From: Nannobrachium achirus
Lineage: Eukaryota; Chordata; Actinopteri; Myctophiformes; Myctophidae
DNA length: 64,000 nt
Reading direction: 5' to 3'
Assembly: GCA_963921795.1 (NCBI GenBank)
Contig: OY997647.1
Coordinates: forward strand, 63,592,083 to 63,656,082
Shown here piece by piece: positions 10,069-21,577 of this stretch. Under the pieces are notes generated by a model that did not search any database, was not told the origin of the DNA, and saw nothing but the letters and a program-made list of their open reading frames with translations. Each line of letters begins with the position of its first letter. Positions within the stretch are counted from its first letter, which is position 1. Position numbers and translations under genes: made by a program.

Positions 10069-11270
10069 CAGTGTTGGGAAAGTTCACTTTCTACACTAGT
10101 TAAAATTCAAGTTCACAACTTCTAAAATGAACTAGTTCAGTTCATAGTTCATAATTCCACATTTTGAACTAATTCATGGTTCCCCACAATGAACTAACTT
10201 AGTTATTTTTTTATTTTTTTGATGTCGCTTGACGGCCCATATAGAACCACACACAGCAATTATTTCATCCAATTTAATATTGAGCTGCCCACAATGTTTA
10301 GGTTCCCACTCTTCCTGCACTATTATTGTGAAGGTAGAGGTTTCTTACTGTCACATATCCTGCATGTTTCCACTTGTTTCCAAATGGTTAAAATAGCAAG
10401 TTGACAACGTCTCATGGATGCGATGAGTTGTGAGCTTGCAGATCAGCTATTTTAGGCAGGCAACACACGTCAAAAGACAAAGTATAAGTCAGGCTTTACT
10501 TGGGAGACATAATATGTCTCCCAATCGCCTCATATTATGAGGCGATGCACACACAGTGCTTCAACTTGAATGCAAAGAAAGACCAGACGACGGGCCGCGT
10601 GAACGAGCTGACGAGTGCCGTTTACGGATGTCAGAATGAACGCGTTCGACAATAACGTTCACCCAGAGGAAATAAAGAACGTTCAGATCACATTCGCCCA
10701 AAATAGGAATGGAAGAGTGCGGTGGCGCAGTCGGTATTGCTGTTGCCTCACAGCTAGAAGGTCCTGGGTTCGATTCCCGCCGGGGGACGCTGTGGGCGCT
10801 GTGGGTGTGTTCCCTCCTCCGTGTCATCAGCGCCCACACCCTAGGTGGGGTTGGCAATAGGGCCTTTCTGTGTGGAGTTTGCATGTTCTCCACGTGTCTC
10901 CTAGGGTAGATACCCTCACAAAAACATGCAGTAATCCTGGTCTCTATACTGCCTCCCCCTGGCCAGCCGGATGGAGGGGAAAGGAACTGGTTGGAATAAC
11001 GTGTTCGTTCCATGCAGGTCCAACCGGGGAAGCTCCCCCCTTTCAGGTGAAAAGAAGCAGCCTGTTCACTCCTCATGCACTGAAGGAAGCATGAGCTCAG
11101 TTCGGGGCCCTCCCCAGGCTTGGTAGTGGGAGAGCAGAGCCCATTAGGCAATTGGCACTGGGTGAAAAAATGGGTTACAAAATTGTGGGATAAAATTTTA
11201 AAAAATTAAATAAAAAATAGGAACGAGTTCATGAACGATCGTTCATTGAACACGTTCAGGCACATCACTG
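10069..11270. mobile_element. hAT-like non-autonomous element carrying a nested SINE
   Basis: The left end CAGTGTTGGGAAAGTTCAC and right end (complement CAGTGATGTGCCTGAACG) are hAT-type CAGTG termini. Both subterminal parts are filled with 'gaactagttca / gttcatgaacgatcgttc' motifs. No clear 8-bp target duplication was found, so the edges are approximate. No transposase remains. Confidence 0.55.
10710..11213 (+). mobile_element. tRNA-derived SINE inside the hAT-like element
   Basis: The head has Pol III promoter boxes: A-box-like 'ggcgcagtcggta' and B box 'ggttcgattcc'. The body 'tgtgtggagtttgcatgttc' is common to fish tRNA SINEs. The A-rich tail ends in 'aaaaaattaaataaaa'. A 10-bp target duplication AAAATAGGAA flanks it (10,700-10,709 and 11,214-11,223). 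It is therefore a whole retroposed copy, younger than the hAT-like host element. Confidence 0.88.
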
Positions 11271-11397
11271 GTGACTGGTGGTATTTTGTGTACGTACAAA
11301 GTCTTCAATAAAGCAGGGTAAATAATAAAAAGACGCAATTCAGGGAAATTGCAAGTGTGGTTGCTGTGAATCTGCTGTGAAATGAATTCCGTCTTAT

Positions 11398-11711
11398 CAC
11401 TTATATTAGATACTGTGATGTCATTTATATTAGATACCGTGATGTCATTTATATTAGATACCGTGATGTCATTTATATTAGATACTGTGATGTCATTTAT
11501 ATTAGATACTGTGATGTCATTTATATTAGATACCGTGATGTCATTTATATTAGATACTGTGATGTCATTTATATTAGATACTGTGATGTCATTTATATTA
11601 GATACCGTGATGTCATTTATATTAGATACCGTGATGTCATTTATATTAGATACTGTGATGTCATTTATATTAGATACTGTGATGTCATTTATATTAGATA
11701 CTGTGATGTCA
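11398..11711. repeat. 24-bp minisatellite, 13 copies
   Basis: 'gatgtca' recurs every 24 bp from 11,417 to 11,705. Units differ only at a C/T ('gatacCgtg'/'gatacTgtg'). Because 24 is divisible by three and the unit has no stop in one frame of each strand, both strands give open but meaningless repeats. Confidence 0.96.
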
Positions 11712-12942
11712 AGTGAAGCATGACCAAAAGCTTCACCTTTCTGTAACCTGGATAACATTACTCAGAAAGTTTATAAAACACAGCTTCACTTTGCTGGGAA
11801 AACATTCTCTGAGTGAATACAATAGTGTGTTGCTATAGCAACCACACTAACTAAACTAAGAGTCTAAAATCCCTGCTGGTTGAACCCACCAGACCAGTGG
11901 TTTGAACCCACTGACACTCGGTAGTGGAACCTAAAATAAAAATCACACCCAGTGTGAAGTGAGTGGTGCCCTTTATGAGTTCATTACAATGTCCGGACAG
12001 ATGGACGGACGGACATACACACAAAGCCAAATGTAGGAGTGGTTAGCACCGCTCAAAAAGGACCAGATCATTATTATTTTCTGTGGGTCTCTTTCACTCA
12101 GCTCTTTACATTTCTGCTATATTCTTTACAATAGGTTTGCTTCTAAATAAAGAGCCACGTCTGATTCATGACAGGCTGTGTAAAGCCTTGATTTGTGCAT
12201 CTCAGGTTCATCAGATGATGAATTCCACCAAATCAAATGTGCCTTCATGTGTTCATCATTTGCATTGTTCCCTGTTTAACGCCATAAAATACAACCTGAA
12301 TATCCAATGTTAAACCAGCTTCACTGTGGTGAAAGCACTCTGTAGTACAAGTTCAAAGGCATCAGATCTATAAGTTTACAATGCTTTGCATCGCAGCACC
12401 TTGACAGCTTGTACATCTGGTTTATTTGGAAAGCGAGTCCCTCATGCGATAATGCAAATGCAAAGCCAGCCCAGCTTGAGGAGACAGGGATGAGAAATAG
12501 AGAGACTGAATGCTGAAAATTGCGATTACCAATGCTGACAATTTATAAACAATGTGTGTGTGTCGGTGCTCCGCCTCGAAGCCAGATCAAAGCCTGCAGC
12601 TGTGGCCCAGCTTGAGACAGGGATGAGAAATAGAGAGACTGAATGCTGGTCTCTAGCAGCTTGTTTGGAAAGCTTTTACACAGTTTAGGCAGTAAATATG
12701 CAATGTAGTTCAGTCTTCATTTCACACCTTTAACTGCTGGTTGAAATCTTTGATAACAAAATTGTTATCTTCCCCCGTACAGTCATTCTGTGCTGTCAAG
12801 TGGTGTCGTCTATTCCACACTCTGCTCTGCTAAATACTGTTTATGTCTGGATAACTAGATAGGAGATCTTTTATTTAACTGCCATGACAGTGAACTATGT
12901 ATAATTTGTTTTGATAATCTCTTATTTAATCTGCATTTACAG
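11712..12942. other. intron remainder before the first LRR exon
   Basis: No gene seen. 12,477-12,516 and 12,604-12,645 are two copies of 'gacagggatgagaaatagag', the block that precedes the LRR exons throughout the locus. A worn palindromic element lies at 12,360-12,421. Confidence 0.6.
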
Positions 12943-13116
12943 ACTTCTTGGCTGTAAACTCGGAAAGACAAAGGTTGAAGTTGTGGCTTCAGCTCTCAGC
13001 TCTAATCCTTCCCATTTGAGAGAATTGGACCTCAGTAAAAACGACCTGAACGACTCAGGACTAGAGATGCTCTGTGAAGGACTGAAGAGTCTGCACTGTA
13101 GGCTGGAGATTCTACG
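12943..13116 (+). CDS. LRR exon A1 of the NLR
   Basis: Acceptor 'gcatttacag', donor 'gtaaga', 174 bp, phase 2 in and out. It encodes one ribonuclease-inhibitor-type repeat starting LLGCKLGKT and including [15 protein letters not shown] and LHCRLEILR. The 'VE' residue pair of the 177-bp sister exons is replaced here, making it one codon shorter (GLEMLCEG against GLVELLCEG). A 174-bp length is the usual one for fish NLR LRR exons. Its flanking introns match those of exons C1 and D1 best. Confidence 0.93.
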
Positions 13117-13282
13117 GTAAGATACATTTACCCCATTTAATTTGATCACACACAGCTTTACATCATGGTAACCCAAGCCTCTGTGCCTGAGTAGATGCTA
13201 AAATGACCCTAAACATGTTTGAAAGTGTAATATCCCTTTAGAGGCAAATGTATAGGCTACTTCGTCATACAACGGGATTGCA

Positions 13283-13363
13283 CAAGAGAATAGCTGATCT
13301 ACAAGCTCATAATGCATCAAGGACACAACACTTGAGAGCTTGTAGATCGGCTATTTTCGATGT
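13283..13363. repeat. palindromic element with 'atgcatcaaggacac' loop
   Basis: Arms 'agctgatctacaagctca' and 'gagcttgtagatcggct'. The same site in the introns after A2, B1, C2 and D1 holds the same insertion, so it predates the module duplications. Confidence 0.85.
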
Positions 13364-13589
13364 GCAACCCGTTGTAGCTAAGACACAGTTATCAAGCTTT
13401 ACCGAGGTAAGCAACAGATCAACATAATGTATAATCCAGGGGTCTTCAACAGGGGTTTCGGGACCCCTAGGGGGTCCTCAGAGTTACTACAGGGGGTCTT
13501 CCAAATCTTTGTGTGATAGAAACTTTTTCCCCTCCTCTTTAATATTAACCACTTGAACCCTAGCATCCATATTCTGAGAGCTTTAGCCA

Positions 13590-13658
13590 AAAATAGCAAA
13601 TCTACACGCTCACAACGCTGCGAGGCGTTGTGAGCTTATAGATCGACTATTTTTGGCA
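13590..13658. repeat. palindromic element, near-perfect copy
   Basis: One of the best-preserved hairpins. 'aaaatagcaaatctacacgc' pairs with the complement at the right end, and the stem continues through 'tcacaacg/cgttgtga' to a loop of about 8 bases ('ctgcgagg'). It sits within the hAT-type MITE. Confidence 0.88.
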
Positions 13659-13792
13659 AATAGCTTTGGTGTAGAGGGGGAAAAGAGCTGACTAAGTACA
13701 GAGTGAAAGGTCAAGTTTATTAAGTATTGACGGTTCAAGAATCCAAAATACACTGATGATTGTGCTGTCATTGTGCTGTCAAAAGATTAAAC

Positions 13793-14074
13793 TACCGTAT
13801 TTTCCGGACTATAAGGCGCACTTAAAAGCCTTTAATTTTCTCAAAAAACTACAGTGCGCCTTATAGTCCAGTGCGCCTTATATATGGATCATTCATTGAC
13901 ATTGACATTCCCTTTAGCACAGCTCCATCTGTTGGATGCATAACGCAACGGTAGCGTCTATTATGTGCGCCTTATAGTCAGGTGCGCCTTATATATGAAA
14001 ACAGTTTGAAAATAGACCATTCATTGACAGTGCGCCTTATAGTCAGGTGCGCCTTATAGTCCAGAAAATACTGT
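13793..14074. mobile_element. 282-bp MITE with 'tataaggcgcac' inverted repeats
   Basis: Terminal inverted repeats of about 29 bp match at 27 positions; they begin TACCGTATTTTCC on the left and TACAGTATTTTCT on the complement of the right end. Internal 'gtgcgccttatagtc' units are repeated. TA at both borders fits a Tc1/mariner-type target duplication, but superfamily is not certain. Nested in the hAT-type MITE. Confidence 0.78.
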
Positions 14075-14164
14075 ATATGGAATCTATGAAAAGGTTTTGG
14101 GGGTCCCTGCTTCATCTATTTCTCAACTAAGGGGTCCTTGGCCTGAAAACGTTGAAGACAACTG

Positions 14165-15399
14165 GTGTAATCAATATCCTGCATCTACCTACTGTACCAA
14201 TCAACTATGGTTCTATTAGCCTAGGCATGAGGTTCCCAAACTGAGGGTCGAGACCCCCAAGGGGGTCTAATCCAGATGATTATCTTAATGTGAAACATTG
14301 TTTTCTCACTCAACAGTAAACAAACTAACATACAGTATAAGTGTATACAGGGCACATTTATAATGGTACATTTTAATAACCTTTAAGACATTTTTAACAC
14401 CAGATTGGAAATTGTCAAATATTACAGAAGGAAGAGGCAAACATTGTGAAAATAACCGATCTACAAGCTCACTGCGAGGCGTTGTGAGCTTGAAGTTTTG
14501 CTATTTTCACAAGTTGAGTCAAACTAAAAACAAACGTGTTTGTCCAAGCTCCAGATTCAATCATTTTATTGCATCTGCCACAGTTCACCAGTTGAGCTTC
14601 TTTACTCTGTTAAAGGGACATAAAACCATGAACCATTTGTTTTATGATAACATTATACATACATTTACAGAACAATACTATAACACTTCTTATATTTGTG
14701 CACATCTTACTGCAATTTTTGGAGCTGCTGTTTTCCTTTTTTTGGGGGGGTTGACAAAAAAAACTATTAGCACCTCATTGTATATTTGTTATCTCTGTAC
14801 CTTTGGTCCACTATTACCTAGACAGACTATATTTAATATTCCCACCACTTATGGATGAGGAGTGGTTTCATCATTCTTATAACTCAACTGTCCAGCTGGT
14901 GGGAGCATCACTTGCATTTCCTGCTTCTGTCTCTTGTCTCTTCACATAACCTCCATATTGTAGCTTATGAAATGTTATAATATTGGAGGAAATGAAAACT
15001 AACGTTGTGTCGGTGCTCCTCAAAGCCAGATCAAAGCCTGCAGCTGTGGCCCAGCTTGAGGAGACAGGGATGAGAAATAGAGAGACTGAATGCTGGTCTC
15101 TAGCAGCTTGTTTGGAAAGCTTTTACACAGTTTAGGCAGTAAATATACAATGTAGTTCAGTCTTCATTTCACACCTTTAACTGCAAGTTGAAATCTTTGA
15201 TATCAAAATTGATATCTTCCTCCGTACAATCATTCTGTGCTGTCAAGTGGTGTCGTGTCGTCTATTCCACACTCTGCTCTGCTAAATACTGTTTATGTCT
15301 GGATAACTAGATAGGAAATATTTTATTTAACTCTCATGACAGTCAACTATATAGCCTATAATTTGTTTTGATAATCTCTTATTAAATCTGCATTTACAG
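14165..15399. other. intron between LRR exons A1 and A2
   Basis: No gene seen. A palindromic element lies at 14,448-14,512 (loop 'actgcgaggcgtt', one worn arm). 14,870-15,390 is a shared pre-LRR block also found before B1, C1, C2 and D1. Confidence 0.7.
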
Positions 15400-15576
15400 A
15401 CTTGTTGGCTGTAACCTCGGACAGACAGAGGTTGAAGTTGTGGTTTCAGCTCTCAGCTCTAATCCTTCCCATTTGAGAGAATTGGACCTCAGTGAAAACG
15501 ACCTGAACGACTCAGGACTAGTGGAGCTGCTCTGTGAAGGACTGAAGAGTCTGCACTGTAGACTGGAGATTCTCCG
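15400..15576 (+). CDS. LRR exon A2 of the NLR
   Basis: Acceptor 'gcatttacag', donor 'gtaaga', 177 bp, phase 2/2. It encodes [14 protein letters not shown], then [26 protein letters not shown] and LHCRLEILR. It differs from B1 and C2 at only a few positions and is the same lineage by intron sequence. Confidence 0.94.
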
Positions 15577-15757
15577 GTAAGATACATGTACCTGATTTAT
15601 TTTGATTAATTCTGTTTTATTATTTACTGTACTTATGTAAATATAATATGAATGCTGTGGTGAGAATTTAATAAGCTTGATATCATGGTAACCCAAACCT
15701 ATGTGCCTGAGTAGACGTTAAAATGACACCAAACATGTTTGAAATTGTAATATCCCT

Positions 15758-16422
15758 TTAACAATTTTGCTGCCATTTTAAACATAGCTCTAGTAAGCAG
15801 CTGCCAAATTGTCCTTACCTTTTAACGTGGGCACGCGCACGCATCGTGCACAATCTGTGCGTGACTCATCTAGTAGACTGTAGACTCGGTGACAAGCTTT
15901 CGAATAAAAAAAACCCCATTGAAATAGACATATCCGTTGCCACGTTGTATCCCTGCTTATCCGCCAGTGTTTACATGAAAAAACATTGAAAAAAGCCAAC
16001 CGTGCGCTATGGTAACAAGTGGACACGTTTGCGCACAAAACGCACGATATGTGCGGGGATCATAATCCAGGCGTGTAGACTGTAGAGACTGGATCAAAGT
16101 TTCCAAACGCAAAAATCCGATTGAAAAACGAGTGTTCCATCGCCGAGTAGCATTCTCTTCTGTTACACTGTAAACCAACGGAGGCGGGACTATGGCCCAG
16201 GCTCAGACCGGATACGGAAAGCTAGATCCGGTCCAGACCGGAAATGACCGGATACAGTTAGGGGGGCGGGCCTAAAGAGCCAGAATCAGCGAAAATCTGC
16301 GATAATACTTTTAATCCTTTCATAATGATTAAAGCTAATTAAACTTCCGGGTTCGACGGGCATGGCACCGCGGTACAGCGGGAAATCTACGGTTTCTACG
16401 GGCATCGCCCAGAATGAGTTAA
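15758..16422. mobile_element. piggyBac-like element flanked by TTAA
   Basis: Module A has about 660 extra bp between TTAA at 15,758-15,761 and TTAA at 16,419-16,422. Modules B (near 26,770) and C (near 35,457) read straight through 'ccctttaaggcaaatg' with one TTAA. This clean filled/empty comparison defines both ends. The right terminus reads 'cagaatgag' before TTAA. Matching left inverted repeats are weak, and no transposase is present. Confidence 0.72.
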
Positions 16423-16454
16423 GGCAAACGTATAGGCTACTTTGTCATATTGCG

Positions 16455-16535
16455 CATAAAAATAACTGATCTACAAGCTCACAACACGTCAAGGACACAA
16501 AGCTCATGTGAGCTTGTAGATTTGCTATTTTCAAC
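16455..16535. repeat. palindromic element after A2
   Basis: Arms 'aactgatctacaagctcac' and 'gtgagcttgtagatttgc', loop containing 'gtcaaggacacaaagc'. Same site as the copies at 26,815 and 35,503. A half element (left arm only) follows at 16,708-16,745. Confidence 0.85.
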
Positions 16536-16825
16536 GTGTGACCCCAAGGGGGTCCCAAAACTATGTTTGGGAGTCCCCAGCTTAATGTGCAACATACAGT
16601 ATAAGTGTATACAGGGTATCTGCACATTTATAAAGGTACAATTTATTGACTTCAAAACAAAATTGACCAAATTGCCAAATATGCTGGAAGGAAGAGGCAA
16701 ACATTCTGAAATAGCTGATCTACAAGCTCACTGCGACGCATTGTTCCAAGTGCTTGTCAGGGTGGGGGTTCCCAGTTCTAATATGATTATCAATCAATCA
16801 ATCTGGTGTTTCATTCTTCATTCAG

Positions 16826-16957
16826 ACTGGCTCACTGCAACTTGTCAGAGAGATGCTGTGAACTTCTGGTCACAGCTGTAAGCTCTAATCCCTCCCTAAG
16901 AGAGCTGGACCTGAGCTCCAACATGATGGTGAATGTTCCAGTCCTGGAGAACTGCAA
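16826..16957 (+). CDS. shortened LRR exon A3 (44 residues)
   Basis: Acceptor 'cttcattcag', donor AA|gtgagt, 132 bp, phase 2/2. It encodes LAHCNLSERCCELLV, LRELDLSSNMMVN and VPVLENC. The repeat lacks the second half found in 177-bp exons. The same short form, with intact splice sites, is kept in modules B and C, so it is an inherited exon type and not decay. Confidence 0.9.
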
Positions 16958-17728
16958 GTGAGTAGACTTAGCTGTGTCCATGTTAGTGCACTGAATGTGC
17001 AGTGTTTCCCTCATCTCTGAACAGAGTATTCACTCTGACACAAAGTCACACATAGATGTGTACATATTTTTGTATTTAGTAGGGCTGTCAAAGTTAACAC
17101 GATAATAACAAGTTTAATAGCGCCCATTCCTTTTAACGTGTGATTAGCGTGCTGTGGTGTTTGAAACAGGGTCCGCTCAATATGCTGACGGGCCGCTGTT
17201 CCGACTAGCGTCGGCAGGTTAGTTACTCGTCACGGTTACTGAGGTTAGGTTTAGGGTTAGGGTTAGTTTTAGTGTCGGAATACCGGCCCGTCTGCACACT
17301 GATGCGGACCCGTTTGAAACCTGGTCCACTCCAAGCGCTGTAGTCCACTCCAAATATCGTGTTGTAGATTGATTAAACATAACATGCCACGAAAAAAGGC
17401 TCATAGCTTATTATCTCCCAAGTAAAGCCTGACTAAAGGGCTGTCCATGCTGTCTCCGACCACAAAACCTTTTGCAGCTTTCCCAACTCCAATTCGGGGT
17501 AATGCTTTTCAGTTGCGAGTGACGCCAGTTGAACCGGACCTTTCCGATGAAAGGTTTGGTGGTCGGAGACAGTATGGAAAGGCCTTTAGACTTTGTCGTA
17601 AGACGTGTTGTATTCTGATCTGCAAGCATGCAAGGTGTGATTTTGCAGATTGGCAATTTCCACTTGCGGAAACTTGCAGGATGTGAGACGTTCAGAAACG
17701 TTTGCCTTCACAATAAAAGCCTAATTGT

Positions 17729-19356
17729 TGTGGGCTCGCCAGTACCTGGCGAGCACACTTTAGATATTGTCATTGTGGGCTCGCCTATAAGGCGAGCACA
17801 CTTTAGATATTGTCATTATTTATCTATCAGTCAGTCAGACAGTAGACGGGAACTTCGGTTCCTTTCTACTCCTACATACTTAGTGAGAAAATGAAAATAA
17901 AAACATCAATGTGTTCAGTTTACAGTGGCGAAGTGCGCTATTATTTTTTATAGCAATCGGCCAAATGGTGGCGCTGCACGAAGCCTTCGAAAGTGCGAAC
18001 TTTGAACAGGTATAGCTCATGCTGTGTTTGAGGTACAGGCATGAAACCTGTATACACGTATGCGTCTCCTCATGCCGAACAACTTTTAGCCTCTAACTTT
18101 TGACCTCTGACCTTTAGGTCTCCCACAATTCGGAATTATATGAAAAACAGTAAAAATCTATCTCCTCCTGGGATTTTCGCGTCAAGTGCACAAAACCTTT
18201 TTCACATGAACTTTGGACCAATACGGTCAGATTGATCAACCAGATTTTTTTTAAAGTGAAATATAATTTTTTAATAATTCAATAAATATTGCGGTTTTAT
18301 GCAAATTATTCTTCGGCCTCTAAATCATACATGCAAAGTTACAAGTTCATGGCATTTGGCAAAGATGTGGAGGGTTAGTCAAAGTATCACTGAAACCAAT
18401 TTTATTCCAATCGGCCAAAGGGGGGCGCTATACGAAGCGTCTGAAAATTCAAACTTCAAACGGGCATAAGTCATGACTCGTTTCGTTTGAAGACATGCAA
18501 CTTGTTACACGCGTGCTTTGACTCAAGCGGAAGACATCTGTGTCGTTGTTAAGTAAGCTCCGCCCTAAGATTCTCCGCCATTTTGAGCAGTTTGTAAAAC
18601 GCGTAAACCCGCTTTTATTCTGGAATTTTCGCGTCACGTGCACAAAACTTTTTTTACGTGAACTTTGGACCGATATCTAAAGATCTGTCAGATCGGATTT
18701 CTTTAACATTGAAACATGCTTTTTTAAATAATTCAAACAATATTGCATTTTTATGCAAATTATTCTTCTGCCTCTAAAACATACATGCAAAGTCACATTT
18801 TCATGACAAAATAGTGTAGAGGGTTAGTTCAAATATCACTGAAACCAATCTTACCCCAAATGGCCAAAGGGGGGCGCTATATAATTTTGAGCAGTTTGTA
18901 AAACGCTTAAACCCGTTTTTATTCTAGGATTTTTTTTTGCAATTTGCATGAAACATTCTACACGCAATCTAAGGACCTTTATCTAACATGCCTATGAAGT
19001 GCACACAAAAAAATTATAAAATAATAATAATAAATATAGCTGCAAGCAGCGATAAAGTGTCCAAAGCCAAAAACACCTCAAATCATGAACACAGCCTGGG
19101 ATGTGCGTGAAATCTTGCAAGCACATTCCCAATAGGTCAAGGAACAGATACCAACCTTCTCACATTGGCCTGTTATAGCGCCACCAGCGGGTCAACTTTT
19201 GCACAACACATTTTTGGAACAAAATGGACCAATCTTTGACGTCAGTAACGTCAAAGAGAGCACTGCCTGCGATCTTGACATTTTGTGCTTTTATAGCCAT
19301 TGTTTTCCGGCTTGAAGCGAGCCCACAATTGTTTCGAAGGAACAATATTTTTCTAG
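17729..19356. mobile_element. H1 Helentron-like element, intronic copy a
   Basis: Starts with two 5' palindromes ('gctcgcc...ggcgagc') and ends GCGAGCCCACAA, a hairpin, and CTAG. Modules B and C have uninterrupted 'taat.gttagtaatc' at this place (near 27,893 and 36,583), which proves insertion at a TT. It holds several diverged internal copies of a 'ggccaaa.ggnggcgct' module. No coding region. Confidence 0.72.
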
Positions 19357-20889
19357 TTATTTATTTATCTAGTAAGTAGACGGGATTTTCGGTTCCTTTC
19401 TACTCCTACATACTTAGTGAGAAAATGAAAATAAAAACATCAATGTGTTCAGTTTACAGTGGCGAAGTGTGCTATCATTTTCTATAGCAATCGGCCAAAT
19501 GGTGGCGCTGTAGGAAGCCTTCGAAAGTGCGATCTTTGAACAGGTATAGCTCATGCTGTGTTTTAGGTACAGCCATGAAACCTGTATACACGTATGCGTC
19601 TCCTCATGCCGAACAACTTTTACCCTCTAACTTTTGACCTCTGACCTTTAGGTCTCCCACAATTCGGAATTATATGAAAAACAGTAAAAATCTATCTCCT
19701 CCTGGGATTTTCGCGTCAAGTGCACGAAACTTTTTTCACATGAACTTTGGACCAATACGGTCAGATTGATCAACCAGATTTTTTTTAAAGTGAAATATAA
19801 TTTTTTAATAATTTAATCAATATTGCGGTTTTATGCAAATTATTCTTTGGCCTCTAAATCATACATGCAAAGTTACACGTTCATGGCATTTGGCAAAGAT
19901 GTGGAGGGTTAGTCAAAGTATCACTGAAACCAATTTTATTCCAATCGGCCAAAGGGGGGCGCTATACGAAGCGTTTGAAAATTCAAACTTCAAACGGGCA
20001 TAAGTCATGACTCGTTTCGTTTGAAGACATGCAACTTGTTACACGCGTGCTTTGACTCGAGCGGAAGACATCTGTGTCGTTGTTAAGTAAGCTCCGCCCT
20101 TCAATTTTCCGCCATTTTGAGCAGTTTGTAAAACGCGTAAACCCGCTTTTATTCTGGAATCTTCGCTCCACGTGCACAAAACTTTTTTTACGTGAACTTT
20201 GGACCGATATCTAAAGATCTGTCAGATCGGATTTCTTTAAAATTGAAACATGCTTTTTTAAATAAATTCAATGAATATTGCAGTTTTATGCAAATTATTC
20301 TTCTGCCTCTAAATCATACATGCAAAGTAACATGTTCATGGCATTTGGCAAAGATGTAGAGTGTTAGTCCAAATATCACTAAAACCAATCTTACCCCAAT
20401 TGGCCAAAGGGGGGCACTATATCATTTTGAGCAGTTTGTGAAACGCTTAAACCCGTTAGGATTTTCTTTTGCAATTTGCATGAAACATTCTACACACAAT
20501 CTAAGGACCTTTATCTAATATGCCTATGAAGTGCACACACACACAAAAAAAAAAAAAGAATAATGAATATAGCTGCAAGCAGCGATAAAGTGGCCAAAGC
20601 CAAAAACACCCCAAATCATGAACACAGCCTGCAATGTGCGTGAAATCTTGCAAGCACATTCCCAATAGGTCAAGGTACAGATACCACCCTTCTTACATTG
20701 GCCTGTTATAGCGCCACCAGCGGGTCAATTTTTGCACAACACATTTTTGGAACAAAATGGACCAATCTTTGACGTCAGTAACGTCAAAGAGAGCACTGCC
20801 TGCGATCTTGAAATTTTGTACTTTTATAGCCATTGTTTTCTGGCTTGAAGCGAGCCCACAATTGTTTCGAAGGAACAATATTTTTCTAG
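19357..20889. mobile_element. H1 Helentron-like element, intronic copy b (5' palindrome missing)
   Basis: Follows copy a head to tail directly after its CTAG. It starts 'ttatttatttatc' in place of the 5' palindrome but keeps the body, the 3' inverted repeat, the hairpin and CTAG at 20,886-20,889. The ordinary intron resumes with 'ttagtaatcattac'. Confidence 0.72.
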
Positions 20890-21527
20890 TTAGTAATCAT
20901 TACTGTAATGTTACAGTTAGTAAATCAATATGTCCATCTGTTGGGCTTGAGCTCTGGTCCTTAGTGTTAGAAGGAGTTCTCCTTAACTCACTAAGGAAAG
21001 TAGGCTTTCAACCTCAGATCCGTATTTGTTTTTTTTAAGACTACATATGAGAGGCTGAGCTGGCTGGGCTACCGTGGCTGTGAGTGCAAGGGCTCATCGG
21101 TGACATAGCGTTAAGGATAACACCTTCTAACGCTATGGACCAGAGTTAGAACATGTAGAAATGTGTCCCTGCCATTATTTACACCCTGCAAAGTGTAAAT
21201 AATAACTTAACTAGACTGCAGAGAGAACAGTTTAGTGCCTCAAAGAAACTAGTACTTGTGGTTGAGAAATAACAAGACATAGCCTATCCAAGATAAATCT
21301 GCATAGTAAAGTTGCATCAAGAAGGGATAAAAGGAGAGTGGAGTTCTCTAGAGGTTAAGGTGGAGTCTGAGGAGGAGATGAGATCCAAACTGGGCAGCAG
21401 TGAGTACTGTATGTCTGGATGGGCTGCAGGACCAAGATAATGATAGGAGAAACACTGTAGTGTCAGCTAGTGGAGACGTTGTGTTAGACACTGAGACATT
21501 GATGCATTGTTGTTCTACTTCCTGCAG

Positions 21528-21577
21528 AGTGAAACATGGAGGAGAAGCCTGGCTTAATCCTCAACTCATTACCAGAT
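21528..21577 (+). CDS. VKHGG exon of module A
   Basis: 50-bp exon, acceptor 'cttcctgcag', donor T|gtgagt, phase 2 in and 1 out. It encodes VKHGGEAWLNPQLITR. In fish NLRs a peptide of this kind bridges the last LRR to the B30.2 domain. Its outgoing phase 1 fits both the SPRY exon and the NACHT-C exons. Confidence 0.92.

Larger units (their letters stand above)
13437..14164. mobile_element. hAT-type MITE with nested palindrome and second MITE
   Basis: The left end CAGGGGTCTTCAAC mirrors the right end (complement CAGTTGTCTTCAAC). Flanking octamers GTATAATC (13,429-13,436) and GTGTAATC (14,165-14,172) match at 7 of 8 positions, fitting an 8-bp hAT target duplication. 'gggggtcc' blocks lie inside both ends. 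No coding capacity. Confidence 0.75.

Noticed and set aside
10716-10780. A tRNA gene
   Set aside because: A- and B-box-like sequence belongs to the SINE head; there is no complete cloverleaf.
11243-11758. Open frames of about 110-170 codons on both strands over the 24-bp repeat
   Set aside because: A 24-bp unit without stops gives endless frames (DTVMSFIL or DITVSNIN); not a gene.
18449-18643. Recurring minus-strand 64-residue frame (also 19,983, 50,761, 60,046, 61,590 and 63,323)
   Set aside because: Same short frame in each H1 copy; it has no recognisable domain, and its recurrence follows from element duplication.
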